This document shows positions 12,601 through 18,374 of a stretch of 64,000 bases of DNA, one piece after another. Under the pieces are notes generated by a model. The model worked only from the letters and a program-made list of their open reading frames with translations. It was not told the DNA's origin and ran no database searches. Positions within the stretch are counted from its first letter, which is position 1; every line of letters starts with the position of its first letter. This DNA comes from Janthinobacterium violaceinigrum (GTDB taxonomy: Bacteria; Pseudomonadota; Gammaproteobacteria; Burkholderiales; Burkholderiaceae_D). The translations under genes were made by a program, and so were the position numbers. The stretch lies in assembly GCF_009208555.1 (NCBI RefSeq), contig NZ_WFLI01000008.1, forward strand, positions 1 through 64,000, read 5' to 3'.

Positions 12601-14312
12601 TCTATGTGGCGGGGCCTGGCCAGCTGAACGTGAGCGCCGGGCGCGACCTGTACATGGCCGACAAGGCGGAATTGCGCAGCCTCGGTTCCATCGTCGGCAC
12701 CGGTCCCGGCGAGCGCGGCAATGGCGCCGGCATCAGCGTGGCCGCCGGCGTGGGCCGCAATGGCCCCGACTATGCGGCCTTCGCGGCGCGTTACCTGGAC
12801 CCGGCCAAGCTGGCCGACCCGGGCCGCCCGCTGGCCGACCAGGCCGGCAGCGCCGTGTACGTCTACGGCGGCAAGCTGACCCTGGCCGACTGGCTGCGCG
12901 GCCAGTTCGGCTATGGCGGCGACGAGGCGGGCGCTTCCGCCTTCCTCGGCACGAAACAGGCGGAACTGGAGAAGGCCGGCGCGCAAACGGGCGGCGTGCG
13001 GCGCGACCTGGCGCGCGAATACGCGCTGGTCAGCCAGTTGCACCTGGTGAACTGGCTGACGACGCGCTTTGGCGGCGACAGCGGCCTGGGCATCCGCTAC
13101 GACCCGGCCACCGATGCGCGCAGCTTCTTTGCCGCCTTGCCGAAGGAACAGCAGCAGGTGTACCTGAGCAATGTCTACTTTGCCGAACTGAAGGCGGCCG
13201 GGCGTGAATACAACGATCCGGACGGCATGCGCCGCGGCAGCTACCTGCGCGGCCGCGAAGCCATCGCCACCCTGTTCCCCTCCCAGGACAAGGCGGGCAA
13301 GAAGATCGAGTACAAGGGCGACCTGACGATGTTCAGCAGCGCGCTGTACACGGTCAACGACTACGCAGGCATCTATACCAAGCGGCCCGTCGAGGGCGTG
13401 CGCTACTTGAGTCCGCAGGAGTGGGCCGAGGCGGGGCGTCCGGTCGTCAACGTGCCGCACGTGATCGTCAACGATGCCGGCATCCATACGGATTTCGGCG
13501 GCGATATCGGCATCGCGGTGCCGGGCGGGCGCGCGCTGATCGGCGTCGACGGCGGTTATGCGCCGGGCGAAGGCTCGGGCGTGCTGACGCAGGGGGCGGG
13601 AGAGATCCAGATGTATGCGAAAGACAGCATCCTGCTGGGCCAGAGCCGCATCTTCACCACTTTCGGCGGCAACATCCTGGCCTGGTCGGCCACGGGCGAC
13701 ATCAATGCGGGCCGCGGCACCAAGTCCACCGTCGTCTACACGCCGCAGCGCCGTAACTACGACAGCATCGGCCTCGTCAGCCTGTCGCCGAGCACGCCGA
13801 GCACGGGCGCCGGCATCGCCACCTTGAACCCGATCCCGGAGGTGCCGCCCGGCGACATCGACCTGATCGCCCCGCTGGGCAGCATCGACGCGGGCGAGGC
13901 GGGCATCCGCGTCTCGGGCAACGTCAATCTGGCGGCCTTGCAGGTGGTGAATGCGGAAAACATCCAGGTGCAGGGCAAGTCGACGGGCATGCCCGTGATC
14001 GCCTCGGTGAACGTGGGGGCGCTCAGCAATGCCAGCGCGGCCGCCTCGCAAGCCGTCACCGCGGCGCAGGATGTGCTGCAGCGCGAACGGGCCGCCACGC
14101 GCCAGGCGCAGCCGTCGCTGTTTACGGTGAAGGTGCTGGGTTTTGGCAATGAGCAGGCGGACGAAGCCGGTGTTGGCAAGCACACGGGCGGCGAACCGCA
14201 GGCGTCCAGCTATCAGCCGGCCGGCGTGGTGCAGGTGCTCGGTGCGGGACCGCTGACGGCGCCGCAGCTGCAGGCGCTCACGCCGAACGAGCGGCGCGGT
14301 TTGCAGCCTTGA
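645..14312 (+). CDS. Giant filamentous-haemagglutinin-family exoprotein (TpsA of a two-partner secretion system)
   Basis: A single uninterrupted frame encodes about 4555 residues. It starts at ATG 645 behind AAGGGA with an 8-nt spacer. A long signal sequence (RLKPLALAIAMLLQAGG, about residues 27-46) precedes the TPS secretion domain, which contains the hallmark NRNGIVF at residues 226-232 and an upstream NPL-type motif. Most of the rest is a Gly/Asn/Ser/Asp-rich, repetitive sequence consistent with a long right-handed beta-helix (recurrent V..G..LDLSGG, GGDI.L units). Near residues 4115-4140 lies VRRDLAREYALVSQLHLVNW, which I associate with the DUF3739 domain of FHA-family proteins. The downstream gene is the matching translocator. 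Product is probably secreted or surface-anchored, with a possible adhesive or biofilm role. Length and context resemble PdtA of Pseudomonas aeruginosa (from memory). No toxin-like C-terminus is evident. Confidence 0.9.
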   Translation: MQRSKSVTKHASSSAMAGNRTGRPVRLKPLALAIAMLLQAGGAQAQQPFSGAWFAGKGAQQGTAAATGRLPNGQPATSLNNPLLQQQKAEGKLQQSLNNLLLAARGIAAEQAVQAAARQAALAAGGAPDGLVKGGLQVDSNSLTAGWLNAQAPVQTQADGKTVVKVVQTDDKAILNWESFNVGKNTTLQFDQKSNWAVLNRVNDPLARPSQIQGQIKADGTVMIVNRNGIVFTGSSQVDTRNLAAAAMGMSDSQFKSGLYGKAQGTGAVPTFANDLLLGQNTYTHGAAEADVVVAAGARIDTRKPQTVTEGGGYVLLAGRSVENAGAITTPNGQTTLAAGDAIVVRQGMGTDKNQYSSTRGNEVGMLRVAGSGAGSVVNNGLIQAATGDITLSGNSVRQDGVLLSSTTVNGRGTIHLTAADENAGVTLARGSVSAILIDDNGATALDVQRDTLLKDTGKGTDTPQDRRDQSLVRIVSAGNIEFEGDSLTLATGGQVLADAARRSHVARGAAIDVSGAVGVKVDMSSNNVLINVQGNEQRDAPGSRDAKYLNNSDVWVDRRDLVLVPAGTNGYATDRWYTAGGLLEVSGYLNTSGHGVGEWAAQGGTVGFGGGEVVTQAGSRINIAGGSLDVQTGMVKQTWLKGADGAMYKLSTAPGDNLYTGLYRGYESTHARWGANTTETFANALIGPRERLENGYTVGRDAGRLIVSTGAAVLEGDIDTSVFQGERQQRKRDDGVDSYKQAQTSAARAGQLIVGKMTPVFDPKSGQLRDSPQAVLEKVEIGKVAAIADGQLLNAALPAARSNTLQLDADWLNGLELGALNIYAYDKLDVNADVRVADGGDIALHATDVGIKANVSARSGSIAAGNMISRYLASAGAVWADLPVSPEARPAGPAGVRVAPGVRLDARGLWSNLELDPGAGAGLPYINGGKVSLKSSGGIELAGGSVIDVSSGAALMSNGSLQGGRGGDITLAVDLPREKAPTGALLKLDGELRGHGVKGGGRLTIDSGTAVSIGGKLLDGDVLPAGSSAPVGLRLVDEFLIAKGEKIPFDFALSTSLIKPGQTLSQAVTVDVSAQKPLVLGASMVVPQGAQVVVNGAIYLGSGAIVPAGSVLTSINGLNAGFVVSAAAFPNGLPIQPMTTRYAAGSIAAEALAAPRGQLLPTGVALGRDVAVQPMLALDASLFQSGFADYAVTGRDGVVVAKNAQIDVRMPVLRFKPATGHTVAGGTDPGAALEVWTPPLYQEDARKGRLTQRAGADLTLTAGSPYVKGGLAVAEGAVVTVDPGRQISLTGNGQVSIDGRLEAWGGKIAVLPGTFGTGNDVDVPNGKGQATSIWIGEHAVLDVAGRATVATDMRGGRYGRADKGGSIEIGARYKADAASVDAADAFVVVRPGALLDASGAAATLDLPNQGAVNVAGSGGLISLSSYNGIFADGTMRAAAGGAGAAGGTLALALDTPNYGQVDRQTLEGAGVDNVVRVPREFVLAQVQGDSALPADLRAGQQDEALRYGSARLGADRVQAGGFDNLAMHVNGMLSVDGDVNLALGQSLRLSATSLGLAQPPQQPGMDGQEKDGQEKRPSLASQVHLAAPYVRLGTAARAQKDNFIVPNAVKGSKNSGKGRGMLGVPLVADGSLLQIDAGMLDLAGEVNMGTRGEIVQSSGKPLAVERDAFEQLTLNSRGDLRMSNNAALYQPGNATLVAAQIYPATGDSGMVTVGQSSRVDEYGIVRVTLDPLRTLNIERSAGSATPNQPFSVFGSLNLVAPTINQRGVLRAPLGQITLGAEGYEAYTDHVNLLPGSLTSVSAKGLTMPYGGTLDGLSYLYDGNDVVFKGVGNGPEIALTGAAVDVQAGAVLDLSGGGTLTGAAFLAGRGGSTDARLNPLVQMKPNGGFTLPGLNTNPVYAIIPGVQPDVAPLMAEQGAGKPAVGRQITIGAGVPGLAAGTYTLLPSNFALLPGAFRVELNGLAGTVEAGGTVAMRNGSYATAAQTGIAGTAIRDAVPGQAILTPADVLRSYSQYNETGYAAFAMAQATRDGVPRAMLERDAKAVRLQLIAPSLRSVENNQTPLMMDGSALYAPAEGGFGGSLLLGTGTHASTRYEVLADGTAPLADFDGVSVHASQINAFGAQRVGIGGLPRVTYSDFATGSNQRANIAAINESAGGIVLRDGAVLKAAEVFLVTSKKDDGIILEQGSGINTLGRGKAAWDSRDGYVYQPMGSVLAVSNGWLDMLPAAAPPSESYGPGIIDIGACRKAGGACGGSTALYSEGTIAAVTERAFTLRDNVRYGTRNLQLAMGAINIGSEAALADASARGALPDGLALNQGVLDRLLRGDTSTGAPALESLGLTARNSFNFYDSTQLSTIDAATGKSSLSRLVLNTPAIYGYGGADALARIHTDTLVWQGATNAPGAVVADGPGTGSGRLQVDAKRIEFGFTPDSRPDTIHNLDRLILGFGQVALNASEQMTANNKGSLSVYQSQGAWDTAINGYRYSGGDVVINTPLLTGAAGSVNRITAGGNLTVSAPAGAAAATPTNAALAGALGAEVALSGNNVSVDTSVVLPSGKLTLSAERDVLLGDKAKLDLAGRKIDFYDTSKYSWGGDVILDSREGDVRQAAASVIDLSAVNNRAGKLSVIATGDAAGTADLRGTLLGGASGSYDAGGTQVAYAAGGAEIRAQRIGDFAGLNQRLNTGKVFGSRSFQLKQGDLAIGDEVKAREVSVSVDGGALTVNGRIDASGEQVGSIRLAGRDGVTIKSGAVLDAHGTVLRTDSYGQVIEAPNRAVIELASPGGRLTLENGARLDLRSGDKGGNYGSIDLNARRLGGATGDDIDIDAAGALNIAGARNINVNAFWQYKDAPAGTGKDADGRSYQSITQAYLDGKHADSQAFMVNALANGNLMNNKLRGLRGDANAFHLRPGVEIVSATPGGDLHIDGDIDLSGHRYDGVNPLARLSGVYGSGEAGALVVRAGGKLSVFGSITDGFDTRTLPVTSDDQGWQLVKGRLPWGGDVVVPQGGLVTLAEDTYFKSGTSLNFAVPMKPMQLRGGTLLAVRATLTAELNLPAGSVLGGAVRNADGSVLYAAGTVLQKALTLSSGMQLDPGLRLPGAARVAAMVWPANVALPFPEGKPWDVGDGWNPVNGVVLATALALDKGSVLPAGTVVKLPGDATMVALRSEDGSGSQGRNLALAPMLAQGSQAWSLRLVGGADTAAADTRALRPHAKDAHLMLADTHYGMVPARELVPGTGLPGQYIWGDDAGLFGQEPGTPINLDDFGSEEVLLGFNEYGAIVVKVADGTPPEYVDVIAPARQPLFSVLRTGTGDLDLLAAGDFDMRSLYGVYTAGTQSASPLVDGKDLFNLPRGVSAKGQLLGALDNQLTRFVDGGSESLYRAWYPEHGGNLLLRAQGDVKGDTVGTATQRREDAIGALSRQQDTSDIGTWLWRQGSGSTGAGVPTAWWINFGTYVARPDGSELFAGQPAVSGFTGIGTLGGGNVLLQAGGDAGMLTSRTDPGGEYAPRSQGLNVAVGSTGRVTPDGKLLLTGGGDLDIRIGGGLNPVAEVRSFDRNSDAQNVDTRYERQSLTLNSTFTNLRGALRMEAGAVGGVELRFDRADPKESRPYETYTAGTAIASGGPILVPGDSGVRIDARGDLVLGGTADAGRVKQLGNGSPFNYQGVERAGEGWSWFSLWTPATAIDLFSAGGNLTPTSAWIRSATGDNPAPSDGRFVMPSVLRAVAASGSLYYGNASLGRLGEGGKVDMPQNGVILAPSPVAPQFVKTGTGQLEMLAADSIHAAGYPITPSGADPRLLPNPFNPGFVGALDKVWFGLLPLHNVSTNALAPSPLKSFAGNANGAGVEAQTYPLFSMTAPTVSDYVPVGQLPAHFYANSGDIVGLRTGGIVYRATLRGDVGPLGVWYEGGGAVAVRAGRDIVNSGTPLGSVEDVPDGAAGWTSQGFVGRPDYPDKPVVTGSSSARGNLFVHRHADDVSVVSAGRDIRYSTFYVAGPGQLNVSAGRDLYMADKAELRSLGSIVGTGPGERGNGAGISVAAGVGRNGPDYAAFAARYLDPAKLADPGRPLADQAGSAVYVYGGKLTLADWLRGQFGYGGDEAGASAFLGTKQAELEKAGAQTGGVRRDLAREYALVSQLHLVNWLTTRFGGDSGLGIRYDPATDARSFFAALPKEQQQVYLSNVYFAELKAAGREYNDPDGMRRGSYLRGREAIATLFPSQDKAGKKIEYKGDLTMFSSALYTVNDYAGIYTKRPVEGVRYLSPQEWAEAGRPVVNVPHVIVNDAGIHTDFGGDIGIAVPGGRALIGVDGGYAPGEGSGVLTQGAGEIQMYAKDSILLGQSRIFTTFGGNILAWSATGDINAGRGTKSTVVYTPQRRNYDSIGLVSLSPSTPSTGAGIATLNPIPEVPPGDIDLIAPLGSIDAGEAGIRVSGNVNLAALQVVNAENIQVQGKSTGMPVIASVNVGALSNASAAASQAVTAAQDVLQRERAATRQAQPSLFTVKVLGFGNEQADEAGVGKHTGGEPQASSYQPAGVVQVLGAGPLTAPQLQALTPNERRGLQP
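5343..5372 (+). repeat. 15-bp tandem duplication inside the exoprotein gene
   Basis: Two exact copies of GACGGCCAGGAAAAG lie head to tail and in frame, giving DGQEK twice (about residues 1567-1576). The segment is Lys/Glu-rich and hydrophilic, unlike the surrounding beta-helical sequence, and probably forms a surface loop. This is a likely slipped-strand duplication. Confidence 0.8.
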
Positions 14313-14320
14313 GCGGAGTT

Positions 14321-14370
14321 TTATGAACATTTGATGACATTCGGCAGTCGCCGCGCGCGGCGACTGTCTA
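14321..14370 (+). promoter_or_regulatory. Promoter-like block upstream of the translocator gene (copy B) with overlapping palindrome
   Basis: Counterpart of the block at 492-541. The 29-bp element is at 14321-14349, with minus-strand half-sites ATGTCAT and TGTTCAT separated by CAAA. GCAGTC (14344-14349) is followed after 15 bp by TGTCTA (14365-14370). Here the spacer is filled by a perfect 22-bp palindrome, positions 14345-14366 (CAGTCGCCGCG and its reverse complement). That palindrome could be an operator, or a weak terminator-like hairpin for the exoprotein gene. Copy A has no such palindrome. Confidence 0.5.
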
Positions 14371-14470
14371 GGCATCAGTAGACAAGCTTCGATGGACGAC
14401 ATGCGCAGTACACAACGCCGGCCCAGCGCCGCAATACAGGGCAACCGTTTGATTTTAAGGTGAATGGAAG

Positions 14471-16102
14471 ATGCGTGAGATGAAAAAACAGGGCAACGGT
14501 GCAGCGCCAGCGGCGCCTGCGACGGCCTTGACGATGCTGTGCCTGGCCATGCTGGCGCTGCCCGGCATGACATACGCTCAGGAAACAGCTGCAGCCGCGC
14601 CGGCCGTGCCGGAGCGCCAGGTGACGATCGAGGAATATTTGGTGCGCGGCAATACCGTGCTCGATGCGCGTGCCATCGAAGAGGCGGTCACGCCCTTCCT
14701 GGGACCGGGCCGCACCCTGAAGGACGTGGAAGGGGCGCGCGACGCCCTGGTCGCCGCCTACCAGGCGCGCGGCTACCAGTCCGTCTACGTGGACTTGCCC
14801 GAGCAGCAGGTGGAGCAGGGCGTGGTGGTGCTGCAGGTGAGCGAAACGAAGGTGGGACGCTTGCGCGTGGTCGGTGCGCAGTACAACTCGCCGCTCGACG
14901 TGCGTCAGCAAGTGCCGGCCCTGACGGAAGGCAAGGTGCCGGACTTTACGCAGGCGCAAGCGGAACTGACGGCCCTGAACCGGGGCCCCAAGCGCCAGGT
15001 GATGCCGCTGGTCAAGCAGGGCAGCTTGCCCGGCACCATGGACGTGGACTTGAAAGTCGAGGACAGCAGCCCGTGGCGCGCCAGCGTGGGCCTGAACAAC
15101 GACTACAGCGCCGACACGAAGAAGCTGCGCACCAGCATGTCGGTCGGCCACGACAACCTGTGGCAGCTGGGACACAGCGCCACCATCAGCTTTTTCGGCA
15201 CGCCGGGCGACCTGAACCAGACCAAGGTGTGGTCCGCCTCGTACGTGGCGCCCATCGGCACGCAGGGCTGGAGCGTGGAAGCGACGGGCTACCAGTCGAA
15301 CAGCAACGTGGCCAGCACGGGCGGCACCAGCGTGCTGGGCAAGGGCCACGCGCTGGGCATGAAAGTCAACTACACGGTGCCCAACAGCGGCATCTGGTGG
15401 CACAGCTTTTCTGCCGGCATCGACTTCAAGGATAACCAGGAAGCCTTGAAACTCAATGGCACGGGCAGCAATATTCCGCTCAAGTACGTGCCCCTGAGCG
15501 TGTCGTATAACGGCTTTGCGCAGACGGACGCGGCGACGTACGGCCTGGGCCTGTCGCTGGTGGCCGGCACGCGCGCCTCGTTCGGCTACGGCAGCAACAG
15601 CGCCGCCTATGACAACAAGCGCTACAAGGCGTCGCCCAGCTTCCTCGTGCTCAAGGGCGACGCCAACGCCACCTACACCCTGGGCAGCGGCGCGCAGCTG
15701 CACGGGCGCATGTCGGGCCAGCTGGCCGACGCGGCGCTGGTGTCGGGCGAGCAGATGGCCGCCGGCGGCGCCAATTCCGTGCGCGGCTATCTGTCGGCCG
15801 AAGCGACGGGCGACTACGGCGTCTCGGGCACCGTCGAATGGCGCACGCCCCAGCTCACGTATTTCAGCCGCCTGGAAAACTGGCGCCTGTTTGCCTTTGC
15901 CGATGGCGCGCGCCTGCGCCTGCGCGACCCGATGATCGAGCAGAAAGACCTGTTCGGTCTGGCTTCCGTGGGCGTGGGCAGCAGCTTCCAGTTTCTGCGC
16001 TACCTGAATGGCCGCATCGATTTCGCCTACCCGCTGCGCGATGGCCCGCGCACGCACAAACACGTGCGCCGCATCAATTTCAACCTGTCGGCCAGCTACT
16101 GA
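14471..16102 (+). CDS. Two-partner secretion outer-membrane translocator (TpsB, FhaC/ShlB family)
   Basis: 543 residues, the normal size for the family. A cleavable signal peptide ends near residue 36 (LPGMTYAQE). A POTRA region follows (VTIEEYLVRGNTVLDARAIE; the helix with LKDVEGARDALVAAYQARGY; then EQGVVVLQVSETKVGRLRVV), and then a 16-strand type beta-barrel domain. The diagnostic lid-loop motif V-R-G-Y is at residues 437-440 (NSVRGYLSAEATGDYG), and the chain ends with the aromatic residue expected of a barrel (LSASY). It recognises the TPS domain of its partner in the periplasm and threads it across the outer membrane. The start at 14471 has AAGG about 11 nt upstream; an in-frame ATG at 14480 is an alternative. 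Its own promoter block (14321-14370) suggests it can be transcribed separately from the exoprotein gene. Confidence 0.92.
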   Translation: MREMKKQGNGAAPAAPATALTMLCLAMLALPGMTYAQETAAAAPAVPERQVTIEEYLVRGNTVLDARAIEEAVTPFLGPGRTLKDVEGARDALVAAYQARGYQSVYVDLPEQQVEQGVVVLQVSETKVGRLRVVGAQYNSPLDVRQQVPALTEGKVPDFTQAQAELTALNRGPKRQVMPLVKQGSLPGTMDVDLKVEDSSPWRASVGLNNDYSADTKKLRTSMSVGHDNLWQLGHSATISFFGTPGDLNQTKVWSASYVAPIGTQGWSVEATGYQSNSNVASTGGTSVLGKGHALGMKVNYTVPNSGIWWHSFSAGIDFKDNQEALKLNGTGSNIPLKYVPLSVSYNGFAQTDAATYGLGLSLVAGTRASFGYGSNSAAYDNKRYKASPSFLVLKGDANATYTLGSGAQLHGRMSGQLADAALVSGEQMAAGGANSVRGYLSAEATGDYGVSGTVEWRTPQLTYFSRLENWRLFAFADGARLRLRDPMIEQKDLFGLASVGVGSSFQFLRYLNGRIDFAYPLRDGPRTHKHVRRINFNLSASY

Positions 16103-16158
16103 CGGGCCAGCTCACCAGCACTGTACTTTTTTAGACTTTTCTTCGGAGAATCACTGTC

Positions 16159-17940
16159 ATGCAACGTTTTCTTTTTCTGCTCACGATCCTGGGCACGCTC
16201 GTTCCCGGCCTGGCGCATGCCTGGTGGCAGCCCGACTGGGCTTACCGCAAACCCGTCACCGTCGATGCCGGTCCGAAGGCAGGCGCCGTCGGCGGCGATC
16301 CCGGCCGCATTCCCGTGCTGCTGCGCTTGCATTCGGGTAATTTCAACTTCGAAGGCGTCAGCGACAACGGCGCCGACCTGCGCTTCGTGGCAGGCGACGA
16401 CAAGACGGTGCTGAACCACCAGATCGAACAGTTCAACCCGCTCTTGGGCATCGCCCTGATCTGGGTCGACGTCCCGGCCCTGACGGCCGGCACGCCGCAG
16501 CAGCTGTGGATGTACTACGGCAATCCGAAGGCGCCCGCTTCCGGTAACGGCCAGCGCACCTTCGATCCCGATTACAGCCTGGTGTACCACTTCACGGAAC
16601 CTGGCGTGCCTTCGCGCGACAGCACCGCCTACGGCAACCATGCCCAGACGGCCGTGCCCGCGCTGGACGGTTCCGTCATCGGTGCCGGCGCCCGCCTGGG
16701 TACGGCACCGCTGATGCTGCCCGCCTCGCCTTCGCTGGCGCTGGCTGCCGGCGCGCCGTTCACGTTTTCCGCCTGGGTGCGTCCGGACAGCCTGGGCGCG
16801 CAGCAAGTGCTATATGCACGCCGCGACGGCGCCAATGAATTGCTGATCGGCATAGACCAGGGCGTACCCTTCGTGCAAGTGAATGGCCAGCGCAGCAAGC
16901 CCGGCCAGCCGATCCAGGCAGCGCAATGGTCGCACCTGGCCGTCAAGGCCGATAAAAACAATGTGGCCCTGTATGTGGGCGGTCGTCCGACCGTGTCGCT
17001 GGCCACCGCCCTGCCGGCGTTTGCCACGGCTGCCTCGGTAGGCGCCGATGCGCCGCCGGTCGCCACCGGCGCCGCCACCCTGGCCAACTTTACGGGCGCC
17101 ATCGATGAGCTGCGCCTGTCGCGCACGGCCCGTCCCGACGCCCTGCTGCTGGCCGATGCTGTCTCGCAAGGTTCCGAATCGCGCCTGGCCGTGTTTGGCG
17201 CCGACGAACAGCAGGCCGGCAAGAGCCATTTCGGCTTCATCATCGCCGCCATGCCGCTCGACGCGTGGATCGTCGTCGGCGTGCTGGGCCTGATGATGGT
17301 CTTGTCGTGGATCATCATGATCGGCAAGGGCCGCAGCTATGGCGCCATCTCGCGTGCCAATGCGCAATTCATGCAGTCGTTCCACGAAGCGGCCGGCGCG
17401 CCGCTGGACCACCTGGCGCGCAACGGCAAGCTGAGCGCTTCCGTGAAGACGGATTCCTCGCTGTGGCGCCTGTATGACGTGGCCATCGACGAGATGCGCC
17501 GCCGCCACGACCGCGGCTACGATCTGAACGCCGTGTCGAACGCGACGATCGGCGCCATCCGCGCCGCCATGGATGGCGTGATGGTGCGCGAAAGCGAGCG
17601 CATGTCCAAGCGCATGATCTGGCTCTCGACCACCATTGAAGGCGCGCCCTACGTGGGCCTGTTCGGCACCGTGATCGGCATCATGCTGGTGTTCGTCGTG
17701 GCGGCCATGGCCGGCGCCGTGGACATCAACTCGGTGGCGCCAGGCATGGCGGCAGCGCTGCTGTGTACGGCTGCGGGCCTGGGCGTGGCGATTCCCGCCC
17801 TGTTCGGCTACAACTGGCTGTCGTCGCGTTCGGACGCCATCGTTGCCGACATGGCCGTCTTCGTCGACGAATTTGCCACACGCCTGGCTGAAGAGCAGGG
17901 CGACGGACGCCAGATGCGTCCCGTGCTGCAACAGGCGTGA
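16159..17940 (+). CDS. exbB: DUF2341/LamG-like domain fused to a MotA/TolQ/ExbB proton channel
   Basis: 593 residues. A signal peptide (MQRFLFLLTILGTLVPGLAHA) is followed by a periplasmic DUF2341-type domain (WWQPDWAYRKPVTVDAG, LWMYYGNP) and a concanavalin-like LamG module (about 130-335; FTFSAWVRPDSLGAQQVLYA, GAIDELRLSRTARP). A transmembrane helix lies near 369-390. The C-terminal ExbB/TolQ channel has helices around 498-522 (YVGLFGTVIGIMLVFVVAAM) and 530-558. ExbB forms the inner-membrane proton channel that energises TonB. The extra secreted domain is absent from housekeeping ExbB and may bind glycan or the exported protein. It is followed by exbD and tonB with gaps of about 10 bp, so the three form one operon. 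The architecture matches what I recall for ExbB2 of the P. aeruginosa pdt locus. Confidence 0.88.
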   Translation: MQRFLFLLTILGTLVPGLAHAWWQPDWAYRKPVTVDAGPKAGAVGGDPGRIPVLLRLHSGNFNFEGVSDNGADLRFVAGDDKTVLNHQIEQFNPLLGIALIWVDVPALTAGTPQQLWMYYGNPKAPASGNGQRTFDPDYSLVYHFTEPGVPSRDSTAYGNHAQTAVPALDGSVIGAGARLGTAPLMLPASPSLALAAGAPFTFSAWVRPDSLGAQQVLYARRDGANELLIGIDQGVPFVQVNGQRSKPGQPIQAAQWSHLAVKADKNNVALYVGGRPTVSLATALPAFATAASVGADAPPVATGAATLANFTGAIDELRLSRTARPDALLLADAVSQGSESRLAVFGADEQQAGKSHFGFIIAAMPLDAWIVVGVLGLMMVLSWIIMIGKGRSYGAISRANAQFMQSFHEAAGAPLDHLARNGKLSASVKTDSSLWRLYDVAIDEMRRRHDRGYDLNAVSNATIGAIRAAMDGVMVRESERMSKRMIWLSTTIEGAPYVGLFGTVIGIMLVFVVAAMAGAVDINSVAPGMAAALLCTAAGLGVAIPALFGYNWLSSRSDAIVADMAVFVDEFATRLAEEQGDGRQMRPVLQQA

Positions 17941-17953
17941 GGGGCGCATAACC

Positions 17954-18364
17954 ATGGCCACCTCCGCCAAGTTTACCCCCCGCAAGCGTAGCGGCGGCAT
18001 CAATATCACGCCCTTCGTCGACGTGCTGCTGGTGGTGCTGGTGATCTTCATCCTGACCAGCAATGCCAGCATTCCCGGCATCAAGGTCGACCTGCCCAAG
18101 GCCAGCTCGGCCATGGCGCTGGAAAAACCGAAGACCAAGGCCATCACCATCGACAACGCGGGCCAGGTCTTCCTCGACGCCTATCCCGTCACCTTGCCCG
18201 AGCTGGAAGAGCGCTTGCGCACGGAAAAGGCCTTGACGCCCGACTTCCCCGTGATCGTGCGCGGCGATGCAGCTGTGCAATACGCGAAAGTGGTCGAAGT
18301 GCTGGACTTGCTGCGCCGCATAGACCTGAACCAGGTGGGCCTGGTGACCGGCAAGCCGGCATGA
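17954..18364 (+). CDS. exbD: ExbD/TolR-family biopolymer transport protein
   Basis: 136 residues from ATG 17954; the frame is open further upstream into the exbB end, but this ATG gives the expected family N-terminus. A short basic cytoplasmic segment (KFTPRKRSGG) leads into the single transmembrane helix with INITPFVDVLLVVLVIFIL. It contains the conserved membrane-embedded Asp at position 23, essential for proton-driven function in the family. A periplasmic domain follows (GIKVDLPKASS, VIVRGDAAVQYAKVVEVLDL). It works with the preceding ExbB-like channel and the following TonB. The gene begins 13 bp after exbB and ends about 10 bp before tonB. Confidence 0.93.
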   Translation: MATSAKFTPRKRSGGINITPFVDVLLVVLVIFILTSNASIPGIKVDLPKASSAMALEKPKTKAITIDNAGQVFLDAYPVTLPELEERLRTEKALTPDFPVIVRGDAAVQYAKVVEVLDLLRRIDLNQVGLVTGKPA

Positions 18365-18374
18365 GGAGCGCAAG

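Noticed and set aside
10212..14573. Minus-strand open frame of 1453 codons opposite the end of the exoprotein gene
   Set aside because: Same cause; the predicted product has no recognisable fold and overlaps a well-supported gene throughout.
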